A stretch of DNA of 28,166 nt from an uncultured Lachnoclostridium sp. (GTDB lineage: Bacteria; Bacillota; Clostridia; Lachnospirales; Lachnospiraceae). Both the position numbers and the translations under genes were made by a program. The notes beneath the pieces were generated by a model, which ran no database searches, was not told the DNA's origin, and was given only the letters and a program-made list of their open reading frames with translations. The number at the start of each line of letters is the position of its first letter. The first letter of the stretch is position 1. Shown piece by piece: positions 7,339 through 15,036 of the stretch. Location: contig CABQJX010000022.1 of assembly GCA_902464595.1 (NCBI GenBank), forward strand, positions 1 through 28,166. Reading direction: 5' to 3'.

Positions 7339-8028
7339 ATGATAGAAATAAACAAAGTGAGTAAGACTTATCGGAGCGGGAACAAGGCCATCAGGGAGAT
7401 TTCATTGACCATCGAGGACGGCGAGTTCGTGTTTATCGTAGGACGCAGCGGCTCTGGAAAGAGTACGCTGATGAAGCTCCTTCTGAAGGAATTGGAACCC
7501 ACCAGGGGCCGCATTGTGGTGAACGATATGGACCTGGGAAGGATGCCAAAAAGGTATATCCCCAAATATCGCAGAAGGTTAGGTGTGGTCTTTCAGGATT
7601 TCCGACTCCTGAAAGACCGCACTGTGTTTGAGAATGTTGCCTTTGCCCAGAGGGTGATCGGTGTGCCGCAAAGGGTGATCCGGGAAACTGTGCCGGAGAT
7701 GCTCCGGCTGGTAGGGCTGTCCTCCAAGTACAAGGCATACCCCAGGCAGCTTTCCGGGGGAGAGCAGCAGAGGGTGGCGATCGCCAGGGCGCTGATCAAT
7801 GATCCTGAGGTGCTTTTGGCAGACGAGCCTACTGGAAATCTGGACAGCTTCCATACCCATGAGATCATGGGCCTTTTGGATGAGATCAACCGAAGGGGGA
7901 CTACGGTGATCGTAGTCACCCACAGCCAGGAAATGGTGGACGAGATGAATAAACGGGTCATTACCATGGATCGGGGCAGTATCATTGGAGATACTGGCAG
8001 GCAGGATGAAGGAAGGGCAGATAGATAG
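7339..8028 (+). CDS. ftsE: cell division ATP-binding protein FtsE
   Basis: This ABC-type ATPase of 229 residues partners with FtsX at the division site and couples ATP hydrolysis to activation of a periplasmic or surface wall hydrolase. Walker A is GRSGSGKST (35-43), the signature LSGGEQQRVAIARAL begins at residue 138, and Walker B is VLLADEPTGNLD. FtsE-typical VVFQDFRLLKDRTVFENVAF is present, and the switch His is in VVTHSQEMV. The frame also has a GTG three bases earlier (7336). I prefer ATG 7339 because GGCGGAG ends five bases before it, while the GTG would be only two bases away. ftsX starts 2 bases after the stop. Confidence 0.96.
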   Translation: MIEINKVSKTYRSGNKAIREISLTIEDGEFVFIVGRSGSGKSTLMKLLLKELEPTRGRIVVNDMDLGRMPKRYIPKYRRRLGVVFQDFRLLKDRTVFENVAFAQRVIGVPQRVIRETVPEMLRLVGLSSKYKAYPRQLSGGEQQRVAIARALINDPEVLLADEPTGNLDSFHTHEIMGLLDEINRRGTTVIVVTHSQEMVDEMNKRVITMDRGSIIGDTGRQDEGRADR

Positions 8029-8030
8029 GG

Positions 8031-8939
8031 ATGAGGATCAGTACATTTTGGTATTGCCTGAAACAGGGCATCATTAATATATGCAGGAATATCTGGTTTT
8101 CGCTGGCTTCTGTGGCAACTATTTCTGCATGTATTTTTTTATTCTGCCTTTTTTTTGCCCTTATGGCAAATGTAAGGCATGCAGCTAATGCGGCGCAGAC
8201 CACCGTTGGCATCACCGTGTTTTTTGATGAGGCTTTGCCGGAAGAACAGATCCTCCAGGTGGGGGAAGGGATCAAGGCTTGGCCTCAGGTAAAGGAAGCA
8301 CATTATGTTTCGGCAGAGGAAGCGTGGGAGAGCTTCAAGACAGAGTATTTTGAGGGCATGGAGGAGCTGGCAGAGGGATTTGCGGAGGACAATCCTCTGG
8401 CAGGCTCTGCTTCCTATGAAATTTTTTTGAACGACATCAGTCTCCAGGATCAGACTGTGGAGCAGTTAAAGGGGCTGGAGGGCGTGAGGAAGGTTCGCTA
8501 TTCCAGCGCGGCAGCGGCAGGGCTTACCAGTGCAGGCAAAATGGCAGGGGCTCTGTCGGCAGTGATCATCGGTGTCCTTTTGGCTGTGGCCTCCTTCCTG
8601 ATCAGCAATACCATTTCCGTGGCAGCGGCCTTCAGAAGACAGGAAAATGAGATCATGCGCTTTATTGGCGCTACCAACTATATGATACGTGCTCCTTTTG
8701 TGGTAGAGGGGCTTCTTTTAGGAGCTTTAGGAGCCGTGATCCCCCTTGGGGGAATGTACATCCTTTACCAGAAAACCGTATCCTATGTAAACGAGCGTTA
8801 CCAGATCCTTACAAGCTTAGTAGAGCCTATCCGATTGGAAGTGATCTTTCCCTATATGGCAGCTGCAGCAGGGATCCTGGGACTGGGGATCGGTTTTTTT
8901 GTCAGCTTTGCCACCATTCACCGTCATCTCAAGGTGTAG
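8031..8939 (+). CDS. ftsX: cell division permease-like protein FtsX
   Basis: This 302-residue membrane protein has the FtsX topology. A first helix lies at about residues 21-47, followed by an extracellular loop domain (about 55-165, including GITVFFDEALPEEQ and AHYVSAEEAWESFK). Three more helices lie in the C-terminal FtsX domain (about 172-200, 222-250 and 268-295). The segment FRRQENEIMRFIGATNYMIR is the conserved cytoplasmic coupling region. FtsX relays FtsE activity to a coiled-coil hydrolase outside the cell, and such a hydrolase is encoded directly downstream. The start ATG is two bases after the ftsE stop, with the ribosome site inside the end of ftsE. Confidence 0.95.
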   Translation: MRISTFWYCLKQGIINICRNIWFSLASVATISACIFLFCLFFALMANVRHAANAAQTTVGITVFFDEALPEEQILQVGEGIKAWPQVKEAHYVSAEEAWESFKTEYFEGMEELAEGFAEDNPLAGSASYEIFLNDISLQDQTVEQLKGLEGVRKVRYSSAAAAGLTSAGKMAGALSAVIIGVLLAVASFLISNTISVAAAFRRQENEIMRFIGATNYMIRAPFVVEGLLLGALGAVIPLGGMYILYQKTVSYVNERYQILTSLVEPIRLEVIFPYMAAAAGILGLGIGFFVSFATIHRHLKV

Positions 8940-8951
8940 GGAGGTATGGCT

Positions 8952-10193
8952 ATGGAAAAAAACAGAAAACAGGATAGAAGGCGAAAACAGAAGGTCTGCT
9001 CCTTGGCGGTTTGTTTCCTGACAGGGGGCATGATCTTTGGGGGAGCAGGCGTATTTTCTGCCTATGCTACCAATGTGCAGATCGAGGATGCTAAGAAGCA
9101 GGTATCTGCACTGGAAGAAGAAAAGAAGAAGGTGGAGGCAGCTTTAAACCAGCTGGAGGGATTGAAAGCGGATACAGCTGCCTATGTGAGGAAGCTGGAC
9201 GATAACCTGGAAGGATTGGCAGACGAGCTTGAGAAGCTGGAAGGCCAGATCCAGACAAAGGAAGGGGAGATCGCCCAGGCTCAGAAGGAACTTGAGGCGG
9301 CCAGACTGGAGGAGGAACGCCAGTATGATGCCATGAAGCTTCGGATCAAATATATGTACGAAAACGGCGAGGATAATTTTCTGGATCTTGTCATGGAATC
9401 CGGAAGTATTTCCCAGCTGTTGAGCAGAGCAGAGTATGTGAGCCAGATCGCAGAGTATGACCGCAAAATGTTAAATGTTTATGTAGATACCAAAGAGCAG
9501 GTGGCTGTAAAGGAGCAGACCTTGGAGGAGGAGCACAGGCAGCTTTTGGGGCTGGAGGATTCCACGAAGGCCAAGCAGGCATCCGTCCAGAAGTTAATGG
9601 AGTCCAAGCAGCAGGAGCTTTCCTCCTATAACTCCAAGATTGCCCAGGCACAGGGGGAGATTGACCAGTATAATGCGGATATCAAGGCCCAGGAGGCGGA
9701 GATGAGGCGGATCGAGGCAGAGATCAAGCGCCGGGAGGAGGAAGCCAGAAAAAAGGCGGAGGCAGAGGGGAAAAAGTATAATGTATCCAGTTTGGGGAAT
9801 ATTAGCTTTACATGGCCCTGCCCTTCCAGCAGCCGTATTACCTCTAATTTCGGGGATCGGGAATCCCCCACAGAGGGTGCGTCAAGCAATCACAAGGGAA
9901 TCGATATTGGAGCCAGCTCCGGGTCGGACATTGTAGCCGCTGCAGACGGCCAGGTAGTGATCTCTACATACAGCTATTCTGCGGGCAATTACATTATGAT
10001 CGACCACGGCGGAGGCGTCACAACCGTGTATATGCACTGTTCTAAGCTGTTGGCAGGAGTGGGGCAGCAGGTGAAGAAGGGACAGGTTATTGCAAAGGTG
10101 GGATCCACCGGATATTCTACCGGGCCTCATCTGCATTTTGGGATCCGTTCCGGGGGAACCTATGTGAATCCCCGAAGTTATGTGAGTCCGTGA
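8952..10193 (+). CDS. secreted coiled-coil M23 murein hydrolase, probable FtsEX effector
   Basis: This 413-residue exported protein begins with a basic N-terminus and a signal peptide ending near AYA (cleavage after about residue 39). A long coiled coil (about 40-280, heptad-rich, Glu/Lys/Gln-rich) is followed by an M23/LytM domain (about 290-413). Zinc-site residues are visible: H314 and D318 in NHKGIDIG, then H393 and H395 in GPHLHFGI, so the domain looks active. Coiled-coil hydrolases activated by FtsEX are PcsB (CHAP domain) in streptococci and EnvC (LytM) in enterobacteria. This one has the EnvC-like combination in a Gram-positive setting. GGGAGG precedes two candidate starts. ATG 8952 has ideal 7-base spacing, while ATG 8946 has only one base. 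Confidence 0.93.
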   Translation: MEKNRKQDRRRKQKVCSLAVCFLTGGMIFGGAGVFSAYATNVQIEDAKKQVSALEEEKKKVEAALNQLEGLKADTAAYVRKLDDNLEGLADELEKLEGQIQTKEGEIAQAQKELEAARLEEERQYDAMKLRIKYMYENGEDNFLDLVMESGSISQLLSRAEYVSQIAEYDRKMLNVYVDTKEQVAVKEQTLEEEHRQLLGLEDSTKAKQASVQKLMESKQQELSSYNSKIAQAQGEIDQYNADIKAQEAEMRRIEAEIKRREEEARKKAEAEGKKYNVSSLGNISFTWPCPSSSRITSNFGDRESPTEGASSNHKGIDIGASSGSDIVAAADGQVVISTYSYSAGNYIMIDHGGGVTTVYMHCSKLLAGVGQQVKKGQVIAKVGSTGYSTGPHLHFGIRSGGTYVNPRSYVSP

Positions 10194-10280
10194 TCCGTCA
10201 TAAAGTATAGAAAGGGACGGAAGACCAGCGCCGGTTTACTGTCAGTAAGCAGCTGAGGTCAGGACAGATAGGAGACAGAA

Positions 10281-11639
10281 GTGGAAAATCAGGAGTTTGA
10301 CAGACAGGAATACGACAAAAAGAGGGAGGAAAAGCCTGCTGGGGGAAAGAACCGTTTCCTGGCAGGAGCCCTCACAGGAGCTCTGGTGACTGCGTTTGCG
10401 GGCCTGATCCTGGTGGGAATGTCCGCAGGGATCTACCTTATGGGACGCCATATAATCAGCCGTCAGCCGGGAACCCAGGCTCCCCAGATCACAGAAGGGA
10501 ACGGGGAAGGCATTGACTTCCAGCGGATCACAGCTAAGATGAATATGATCCAGCAGATCATTGACCGTCATTTTCTTTACGAAGAGGATACGGACAATGT
10601 GGAGGATTATATTTACCGCGGTATGATGGCAGGGCTTGAGGATCCCTACTCTACCTATTACAGCCTTCAGGATTTCCAGTCCATAACCGACAGTACAAAG
10701 GGAACGTATTCCGGTATCGGGGCAATGATCAGCCAGAACCGTTTGACAGGCTTGTGCACCGTTGTGAAGGTCTTTGAGGGATCTCCGGCATTGGAGGCAG
10801 GGATGCAGCCAGGGGATGTGATCTATAAGATCGGGGATACCCTGGTGGCGGCAGAAAGCCTGGATGTCCTGGTAAATAATTACATCAAGGGAGAAGAAGG
10901 GACAAAGGTGGATATCACCGTATACCGCAGTGATAAGGACGAATATGTAGACCTGTCGGTAGAGCGCCGCAAGATCGAGGTTCCCACCGTGGAATATAGT
11001 ATGCTGGAAGACGGCATCGGCCGTGTGGCGGTGTCTGAGTTTGACGAGATCACGGTGGAGCAGTTTCAGATGGCCATTGACGAACTTCAGAAAGACGGTA
11101 TGAAGGGTTTGATCATCGACCTTCGCAGCAACCCAGGCGGAGTACTGGACAGTGCCGTGGCTATGGCAGATTACATTCTCCCAGATGACCTGGATCAGTA
11201 TGAAAAGGGCCAGGGAAAGACCTTGATCGTATATACGGCGGATAAGAATCAGGAGGGAGATGTGTATGCAGCCTCGGACGGACATGAGGTAGACATACCC
11301 ATTGCCATTCTGATCAATGAGGAGTCGGCCAGCGCTTCTGAGGTGTTTACCGGTGCACTGAAAGATTATAAGATGGCTACAGTGGTGGGTACGACCAGCT
11401 ATGGTAAGGGAATTGTCCAGAACCTGATCCCCCTGGGAGACGGTTCCGCCATCAAGATTACGACGGCTCATTACTATACTCCCAGCGGTTTTGATCTTCA
11501 TGAGAAGGGCATAGCGCCGGATGTGGAAGAACCTTTACGCGAGGATTTAAAGACTCAGGCAGTGGTGAAGCCGGAGGAGGATAATCAGCTCCAGAAGGCT
11601 GCCGGGATCTTAAAAGAAAGGATCGGGAATGGTTCTTAA
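10281..11639 (+). CDS. S41 family carboxy-terminal processing protease (CtpA/CtpB type)
   Basis: This 452-residue membrane-anchored serine protease has a cytoplasmic basic N-terminus and one transmembrane helix (about 27-52). A helical dimerisation region precedes a PDZ domain (about 130-215: IGAMISQ, VFEGSPALEAGMQPGDVIYKIGD). The S41 domain covers about 235-420. The catalytic serine is in ESASASE (348-354), and the Lys/Gln partners K376 and Q380 lie in YGKGIVQ, the spacing seen in Prc/CtpA. The domain LIIDLRSNPGGVLD is present. The start is GTG 10281 with GGAG six bases upstream; no better start exists. It follows the M23 hydrolase by 87 bases and may process wall hydrolases or other surface proteins. 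Confidence 0.95.
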   Translation: MENQEFDRQEYDKKREEKPAGGKNRFLAGALTGALVTAFAGLILVGMSAGIYLMGRHIISRQPGTQAPQITEGNGEGIDFQRITAKMNMIQQIIDRHFLYEEDTDNVEDYIYRGMMAGLEDPYSTYYSLQDFQSITDSTKGTYSGIGAMISQNRLTGLCTVVKVFEGSPALEAGMQPGDVIYKIGDTLVAAESLDVLVNNYIKGEEGTKVDITVYRSDKDEYVDLSVERRKIEVPTVEYSMLEDGIGRVAVSEFDEITVEQFQMAIDELQKDGMKGLIIDLRSNPGGVLDSAVAMADYILPDDLDQYEKGQGKTLIVYTADKNQEGDVYAASDGHEVDIPIAILINEESASASEVFTGALKDYKMATVVGTTSYGKGIVQNLIPLGDGSAIKITTAHYYTPSGFDLHEKGIAPDVEEPLREDLKTQAVVKPEEDNQLQKAAGILKERIGNGS

Positions 11640-11692
11640 AGGGAGATTTTGAAGAGAAAGCTCCGGAAGGGAAAAGATAAGAATGGAACAGG

Positions 11693-11776
11693 AAACAGAG
11701 TGCTGTAAGGCAGAAGCTGTCCTAAAGCGAGTTTTTGCTTATGGAGGATCCTTTCACAGCCCTCTGTTTTCTTTGG
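11693..11776 (+). terminator. long-loop terminator after the fts/ctp block
   Basis: AAACAGAGTGCTGT (11693-11706) pairs with ACAGCCCTCTGTTT (11756-11769), with one T/C mismatch in 14 positions, followed by TTTTCTTT. The loop of about 49 bases is unusually long and contains a smaller stem-loop (AAGC/GCTT, about 11724-11740). Confidence 0.5.
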
Positions 11777-11851
11777 GAATTTTCTTTGAAAAAATGGTTG
11801 GTTTCCATAGAGAAAAGCAATGAAGAAGAGGTCTTTATTTAATAGGGCAAT

Positions 11852-11880
11852 TGGACAAAAGAAAGAAAGATACTTATAAT
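11852..11880 (+). promoter_or_regulatory. promoter of the TVP38-to-nucleoside-hydrolase cluster
   Basis: TGGACA (11852-11857) and a perfect TATAAT (11875-11880) are 17 bases apart. Transcription would start near 11887, giving a leader of about 40 bases with GGAGG at 11911-11915. No other strong promoter is seen until after the cluster. Confidence 0.75.
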
Positions 11881-11927
11881 ATACAGGACGGATTTTGCGA
11901 TTTCGCCGCCGGAGGATTTGAGAACCG

Positions 11928-12605
11928 ATGAGATATAAAAAATTGATCTTTTTTCTGGGGATTGTGATGATGATTATGGGGCTGAACCATTATTTTGGGT
12001 GGTCCCGCATACTGGGAACCATGGATAATCTCCGTTTTTTGGAGAAAATGACAAAGGAGCATTTAGGTATGGCTCTCCTCATCTATACGTTGCTCACGGT
12101 AGCAGGGAGCGTCTTCCTTACTCTTCCGGGGATCACCTTTGCTGTTTTGGCAGGGCTTCTGTTCGGGCCAGTGCTGGGAACGCTGGCATGTACAGCTGCG
12201 GCTACCTTAGGGGCTATGGCCGCATTTTTGGCTGGGAGATTTTTTTTGAAGGACAGCATAAAACCGCTTGCCCTAAAGAATCCTTATCTGAAAAAATGGC
12301 TATTTGAAGGGAATCAGAAAAACAGTCTGTTTGTGCTGATGATCACGAGACTGGTTCCTCTGTTTCCCTATAATTTACAGAATTTTGCTTATGGAGTTAC
12401 TGATATATCATTCGCTTCTTATTCTGTCTGCTCCTTTGCGTTTATGCTTCCGGGAACTGCCATGTATACGGTAGGAACTGCAGGACTGGCAGATCGGGAG
12501 AATCGTTTTTTGTACCTGGGCATTGCTGCAGTCTTGGCTGTGGTAATGACGGGGCTCGGAATCTGCTTGAAGAGGCGGGTGGAGGGAGAATCAGATGGAA
12601 CGTAA
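11928..12605 (+). CDS. TVP38/TMEM64 family membrane protein (VTT/DedA superfamily), copy 1
   Basis: This 225-residue protein has about five membrane segments and no signal cleavage site. The VTT core is clear. LPGITFAVLAGLLFGPVLGT (about 66-85) is followed by a Gly/Ala-rich re-entrant stretch, then VLMITRLVPLFPYNLQNFAYG (about 135-155), carrying the conserved Arg and Pro of the family. Proteins of this superfamily are linked to lipid scrambling or small-solute transport; the substrate here is unknown. GGAGG lies 12 bases before ATG 11928, a slightly long spacing. The 3' end overlaps the Fe-S gene by 11 bases. It is the first gene of the long cluster and resembles E. coli YdjX in context. Confidence 0.9.
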   Translation: MRYKKLIFFLGIVMMIMGLNHYFGWSRILGTMDNLRFLEKMTKEHLGMALLIYTLLTVAGSVFLTLPGITFAVLAGLLFGPVLGTLACTAAATLGAMAAFLAGRFFLKDSIKPLALKNPYLKKWLFEGNQKNSLFVLMITRLVPLFPYNLQNFAYGVTDISFASYSVCSFAFMLPGTAMYTVGTAGLADRENRFLYLGIAAVLAVVMTGLGICLKRRVEGESDGT

Positions 12606-13587
12606 GATACTGGATACAAAGCGTTGTATCCATTGTCACATTTGCCGGAAACACTGCTCATTTTTAGACAAGTATGGACTGGACATAGGTGATTGGGAAA
12701 AATTAGAAAAATTAGCTTATCACTGTTTTCTCTGCGGAAAATGCACCCAGGTCTGCCCCATTGGCATTGACGGCCGTGGGGCAATTCTGGAGATGAGACA
12801 AAAAAGGGCAGAGGAAAACGGGGGAAAACTGAAGGAAAAGGGATATGGTCTTCTGCTTATGGAAAAAAGGGATTATCTGTTCCGAAATTCCAGGTACAGC
12901 CAAGGGAAAAGCCTTTTGTTTCCCGGCTGTAATTTTCCCTCCTTCTACCCCAAAACGACCCAGTATCTCATAAAGATTTTGCAGGAAAAGGCAGGCATAG
13001 GAGTCTATTTTGACTGCTGCGGAAAGCCGGTGGCGGAACTGGGGCTTGTGGATCAGGAAAAGGCAATCATAATGAAGCTTAGGAGACAGATCGAACAGTC
13101 AAAAGCGAAAGAGCTTGTGACGGTCTGTCCCAACTGCTACAGCTTTTTAAAGGGAAAGTCAGATCAGGGAGAACTTCCCGTTCAGGTAGTAACGATCTAT
13201 GAAACCTTAAAGCGCCTGGGACTTGGAAGGCGCTTTAAGGCAGATGGCTCCCTTTTTGTTCCTTGTCCTGACCGGGAGAAGGGAACATGGCAGAGGGAAT
13301 TGTCCTTTTTTGTGGAGCAGATGCCAAAGCCTATTGAAAGGGTTTCATGCTGCGGGCTGGGAGGCTGTGCAGCCGGGAAGGAGAGGGAGCTGTCAGTGGA
13401 AATGGCAAGGGAAATTGGAAGGAGGGCACAGGGAACCGTGTATACGTACTGTGCCTCCTGTGCCGGAGCTGTCGCCAGGAACAGCCGCTGTCAGGTTTTT
13501 CATTTTCTGCCGGAGATTCTGGGGATCAGGGAGTTTCCCGATACAGGAAAGTCTTTTTTGAATCGGATCAGGACAAAGTTTTTATAA
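12595..13587 (+). CDS. Fe-S protein with ferredoxin and two CCG domains
   Basis: This 330-residue cytoplasmic protein has two cysteine sets for 4Fe-4S clusters at the N-terminus: C11-C14-C17-C21 and C44-C47-C50-C54-Pro. Two CCG (cysteine-rich) domains follow. The first includes FPGCNFPSFYP, FDCCGKPVAELG and CPNCYSF. The second includes PCPDREK, SCCGLGGCAAG and CASCAG. This is the GlpC/HdrD-like architecture used for electron transfer to quinones or in disulfide (or other heteroatom) reduction. No flavoprotein partner is adjacent, so it may act with a general donor. GGAGGGAG precedes ATG 12595, inside the end of the TVP38 gene. In this cluster it could supply electrons for a sulfur or selenium conversion (inference). 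Confidence 0.88.
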   Translation: MERKILDTKRCIHCHICRKHCSFLDKYGLDIGDWEKLEKLAYHCFLCGKCTQVCPIGIDGRGAILEMRQKRAEENGGKLKEKGYGLLLMEKRDYLFRNSRYSQGKSLLFPGCNFPSFYPKTTQYLIKILQEKAGIGVYFDCCGKPVAELGLVDQEKAIIMKLRRQIEQSKAKELVTVCPNCYSFLKGKSDQGELPVQVVTIYETLKRLGLGRRFKADGSLFVPCPDREKGTWQRELSFFVEQMPKPIERVSCCGLGGCAAGKERELSVEMAREIGRRAQGTVYTYCASCAGAVARNSRCQVFHFLPEILGIREFPDTGKSFLNRIRTKFL

Positions 13588-13588
13588 T
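13558..13588 (+). promoter_or_regulatory. possible internal promoter at the end of the Fe-S gene
   Basis: A perfect TATAAT (13583-13588) overlaps the stop codon of the Fe-S gene. The best -35, TTGAAT (13558-13563), is 19 bases away, longer than ideal. It could give extra transcription of the transferase fusion downstream. Confidence 0.25.
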
Positions 13589-13692
13589 AGTTCCCTGCAA
13601 GAAGCATAACGTAAGAAAATGGGCAGACGCTAAAAGAAAAATAGCTGCGAAAAAGGCTGGAACAGAGAAGGGGAGAAAAGAGAAGGATAGAT

Positions 13693-15033
13693 ATGCACGA
13701 GACGAAACGGGCGCTGATCATATTTACAAGGGTTCCCATACCGGGAAGGACAAAAACAAGAATGGAACCTCAGCTGTCAAAGGCCAACTGTGCCAGGCTT
13801 CATAGTTGTTTTTTGAAGGATATAGGACAGGAATGTACAAAGGTGCAGGCAGATCTTTTTGTATTCTATACGCCGGATCGTTTTCAGGAGCGGCTGTATC
13901 CAGCATTTGGCCCATCGGCTGTCTACCTCCCGCAAAAGGGAGAAGGGCTGGGAGCGCGTATGTATGAAGCGATACGCCATGTATTATCTAAGGGATACAG
14001 CTCTTGTATCCTCTGTGGGACGGACATACCGGAGCTGCTGGCAGAAGATCTGGAACAGGCATTTTCTCGTTTGGATGCCTGTGACGTTGTCCTGGGTCCG
14101 ACGGAGGATGGAGGTTATTATCTTGTGGGCATGAAAAAGCCTGAGAAGGCTGTATTTCAGGCAGTCCCTTACGGAAATGGTTCTGTATTGGAACGGACGG
14201 TGGAACAGGCGCAGAGAGCCGGGCTTTCTGTAGCGTTGGTGAAAGAACAAAAGGACATGGATCATTTTGAGGATCTGGAAGGACTGTGGAAGCGGATGTG
14301 GAAAAAGAAATGCCTGGAAACAACTGCCACAGGCCGTTTCCTTGCAAGAATCCGTTCCATCTCTATCATTGTACCTATTTATAATGAAGAAAGAACCATT
14401 GGAATGATTCAGGATCAGCTGCGTCCCCTGTTGGGAAAATGTGAGATCCTATTTGTGGATGGAGGCAGCACAGATCGGACGCTAAGCCTCATTGGGCCGG
14501 AATTTCGGGTGATCCCATCAGAAAAGGGCAGGGCGAAGCAGATGAATACAGGTGCTATGGCCAGCAGCGGACAGATCCTGTTTTTTCTCCACTGCGACAG
14601 TGAGCTGCCTCCCCATGTCCTGGGAGAGATCCGCCGGGTAATGGCGGGACATTTGGCTGGCTGCTTTGGGATTGCGTTCCATTCAAGAAATTTCTTTATG
14701 TTTACCTGCCGTGTTATCTCCAACCATAGGATCAAGGATAGGAAGGTTATGTTCGGAGATCAGGGGATTTTTTTGGATCGGGATCTGTTTTTTGAGATTG
14801 GCATGTTTCCGAAGATTCCGGTGATGGAGGATTACCAGCTGTCCCTGACCTTAAAGGATCAGGGGATCCGGCTTGGAATGACAAAAAGGCGTATTTATAC
14901 GTCGGATCGCCGTTTCCCCAAAGGAACGGTTCCGAAATTGAAACTAATGTGGAAAATGAACCGGCTGCGCAAAATGTACCGGGACGGAGTCCCCATTGAG
15001 CGTATCAGCCGTTTATATCGTGATGTGAGGTAA
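13693..15033 (+). CDS. fused DUF2064 (TIGR04282) and family-2 glycosyltransferase (TIGR04283) protein
   Basis: This 446-residue cytoplasmic protein joins two transferase-like folds. Residues about 5-205 form a DUF2064/CofC-like nucleotidyltransferase module: FTRVPIPGRTKTRMEP near the start, then CGTDIPELLAEDL and LGPTEDGGYYLVGM. Residues about 222-446 form a GT2 glycosyltransferase: SIIVPIYNEERTIG, ILFVDGGSTDRTL, GRAKQMNTGAMASSGQ, FLHCDSELPPHV. These match the families named rSAM/selenodomain-associated transferase 1 and 2, which are usually separate neighbouring genes. Here they are one polypeptide. No radical SAM partner is in the window. GAAGGA precedes ATG 13693. A phosphotransferase follows after 3 bases, suggesting synthesis and activation of a sugar-containing metabolite (inference). 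Confidence 0.9.
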   Translation: MHETKRALIIFTRVPIPGRTKTRMEPQLSKANCARLHSCFLKDIGQECTKVQADLFVFYTPDRFQERLYPAFGPSAVYLPQKGEGLGARMYEAIRHVLSKGYSSCILCGTDIPELLAEDLEQAFSRLDACDVVLGPTEDGGYYLVGMKKPEKAVFQAVPYGNGSVLERTVEQAQRAGLSVALVKEQKDMDHFEDLEGLWKRMWKKKCLETTATGRFLARIRSISIIVPIYNEERTIGMIQDQLRPLLGKCEILFVDGGSTDRTLSLIGPEFRVIPSEKGRAKQMNTGAMASSGQILFFLHCDSELPPHVLGEIRRVMAGHLAGCFGIAFHSRNFFMFTCRVISNHRIKDRKVMFGDQGIFLDRDLFFEIGMFPKIPVMEDYQLSLTLKDQGIRLGMTKRRIYTSDRRFPKGTVPKLKLMWKMNRLRKMYRDGVPIERISRLYRDVR

Positions 15034-15036
15034 GCG

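Noticed and set aside
10242..11501. Long minus-strand open frame (419 codons) over the S41 protease
   Set aside because: The opposite strand encodes a complete protease with catalytic residues; this frame has no family motif and is a shadow.
13223..13805. Two plus-strand alternative-frame ORFs across the end of the Fe-S gene
   Set aside because: They lack ribosome binding sites and recognisable domains; the cysteine motifs of the Fe-S protein are in the other frame.
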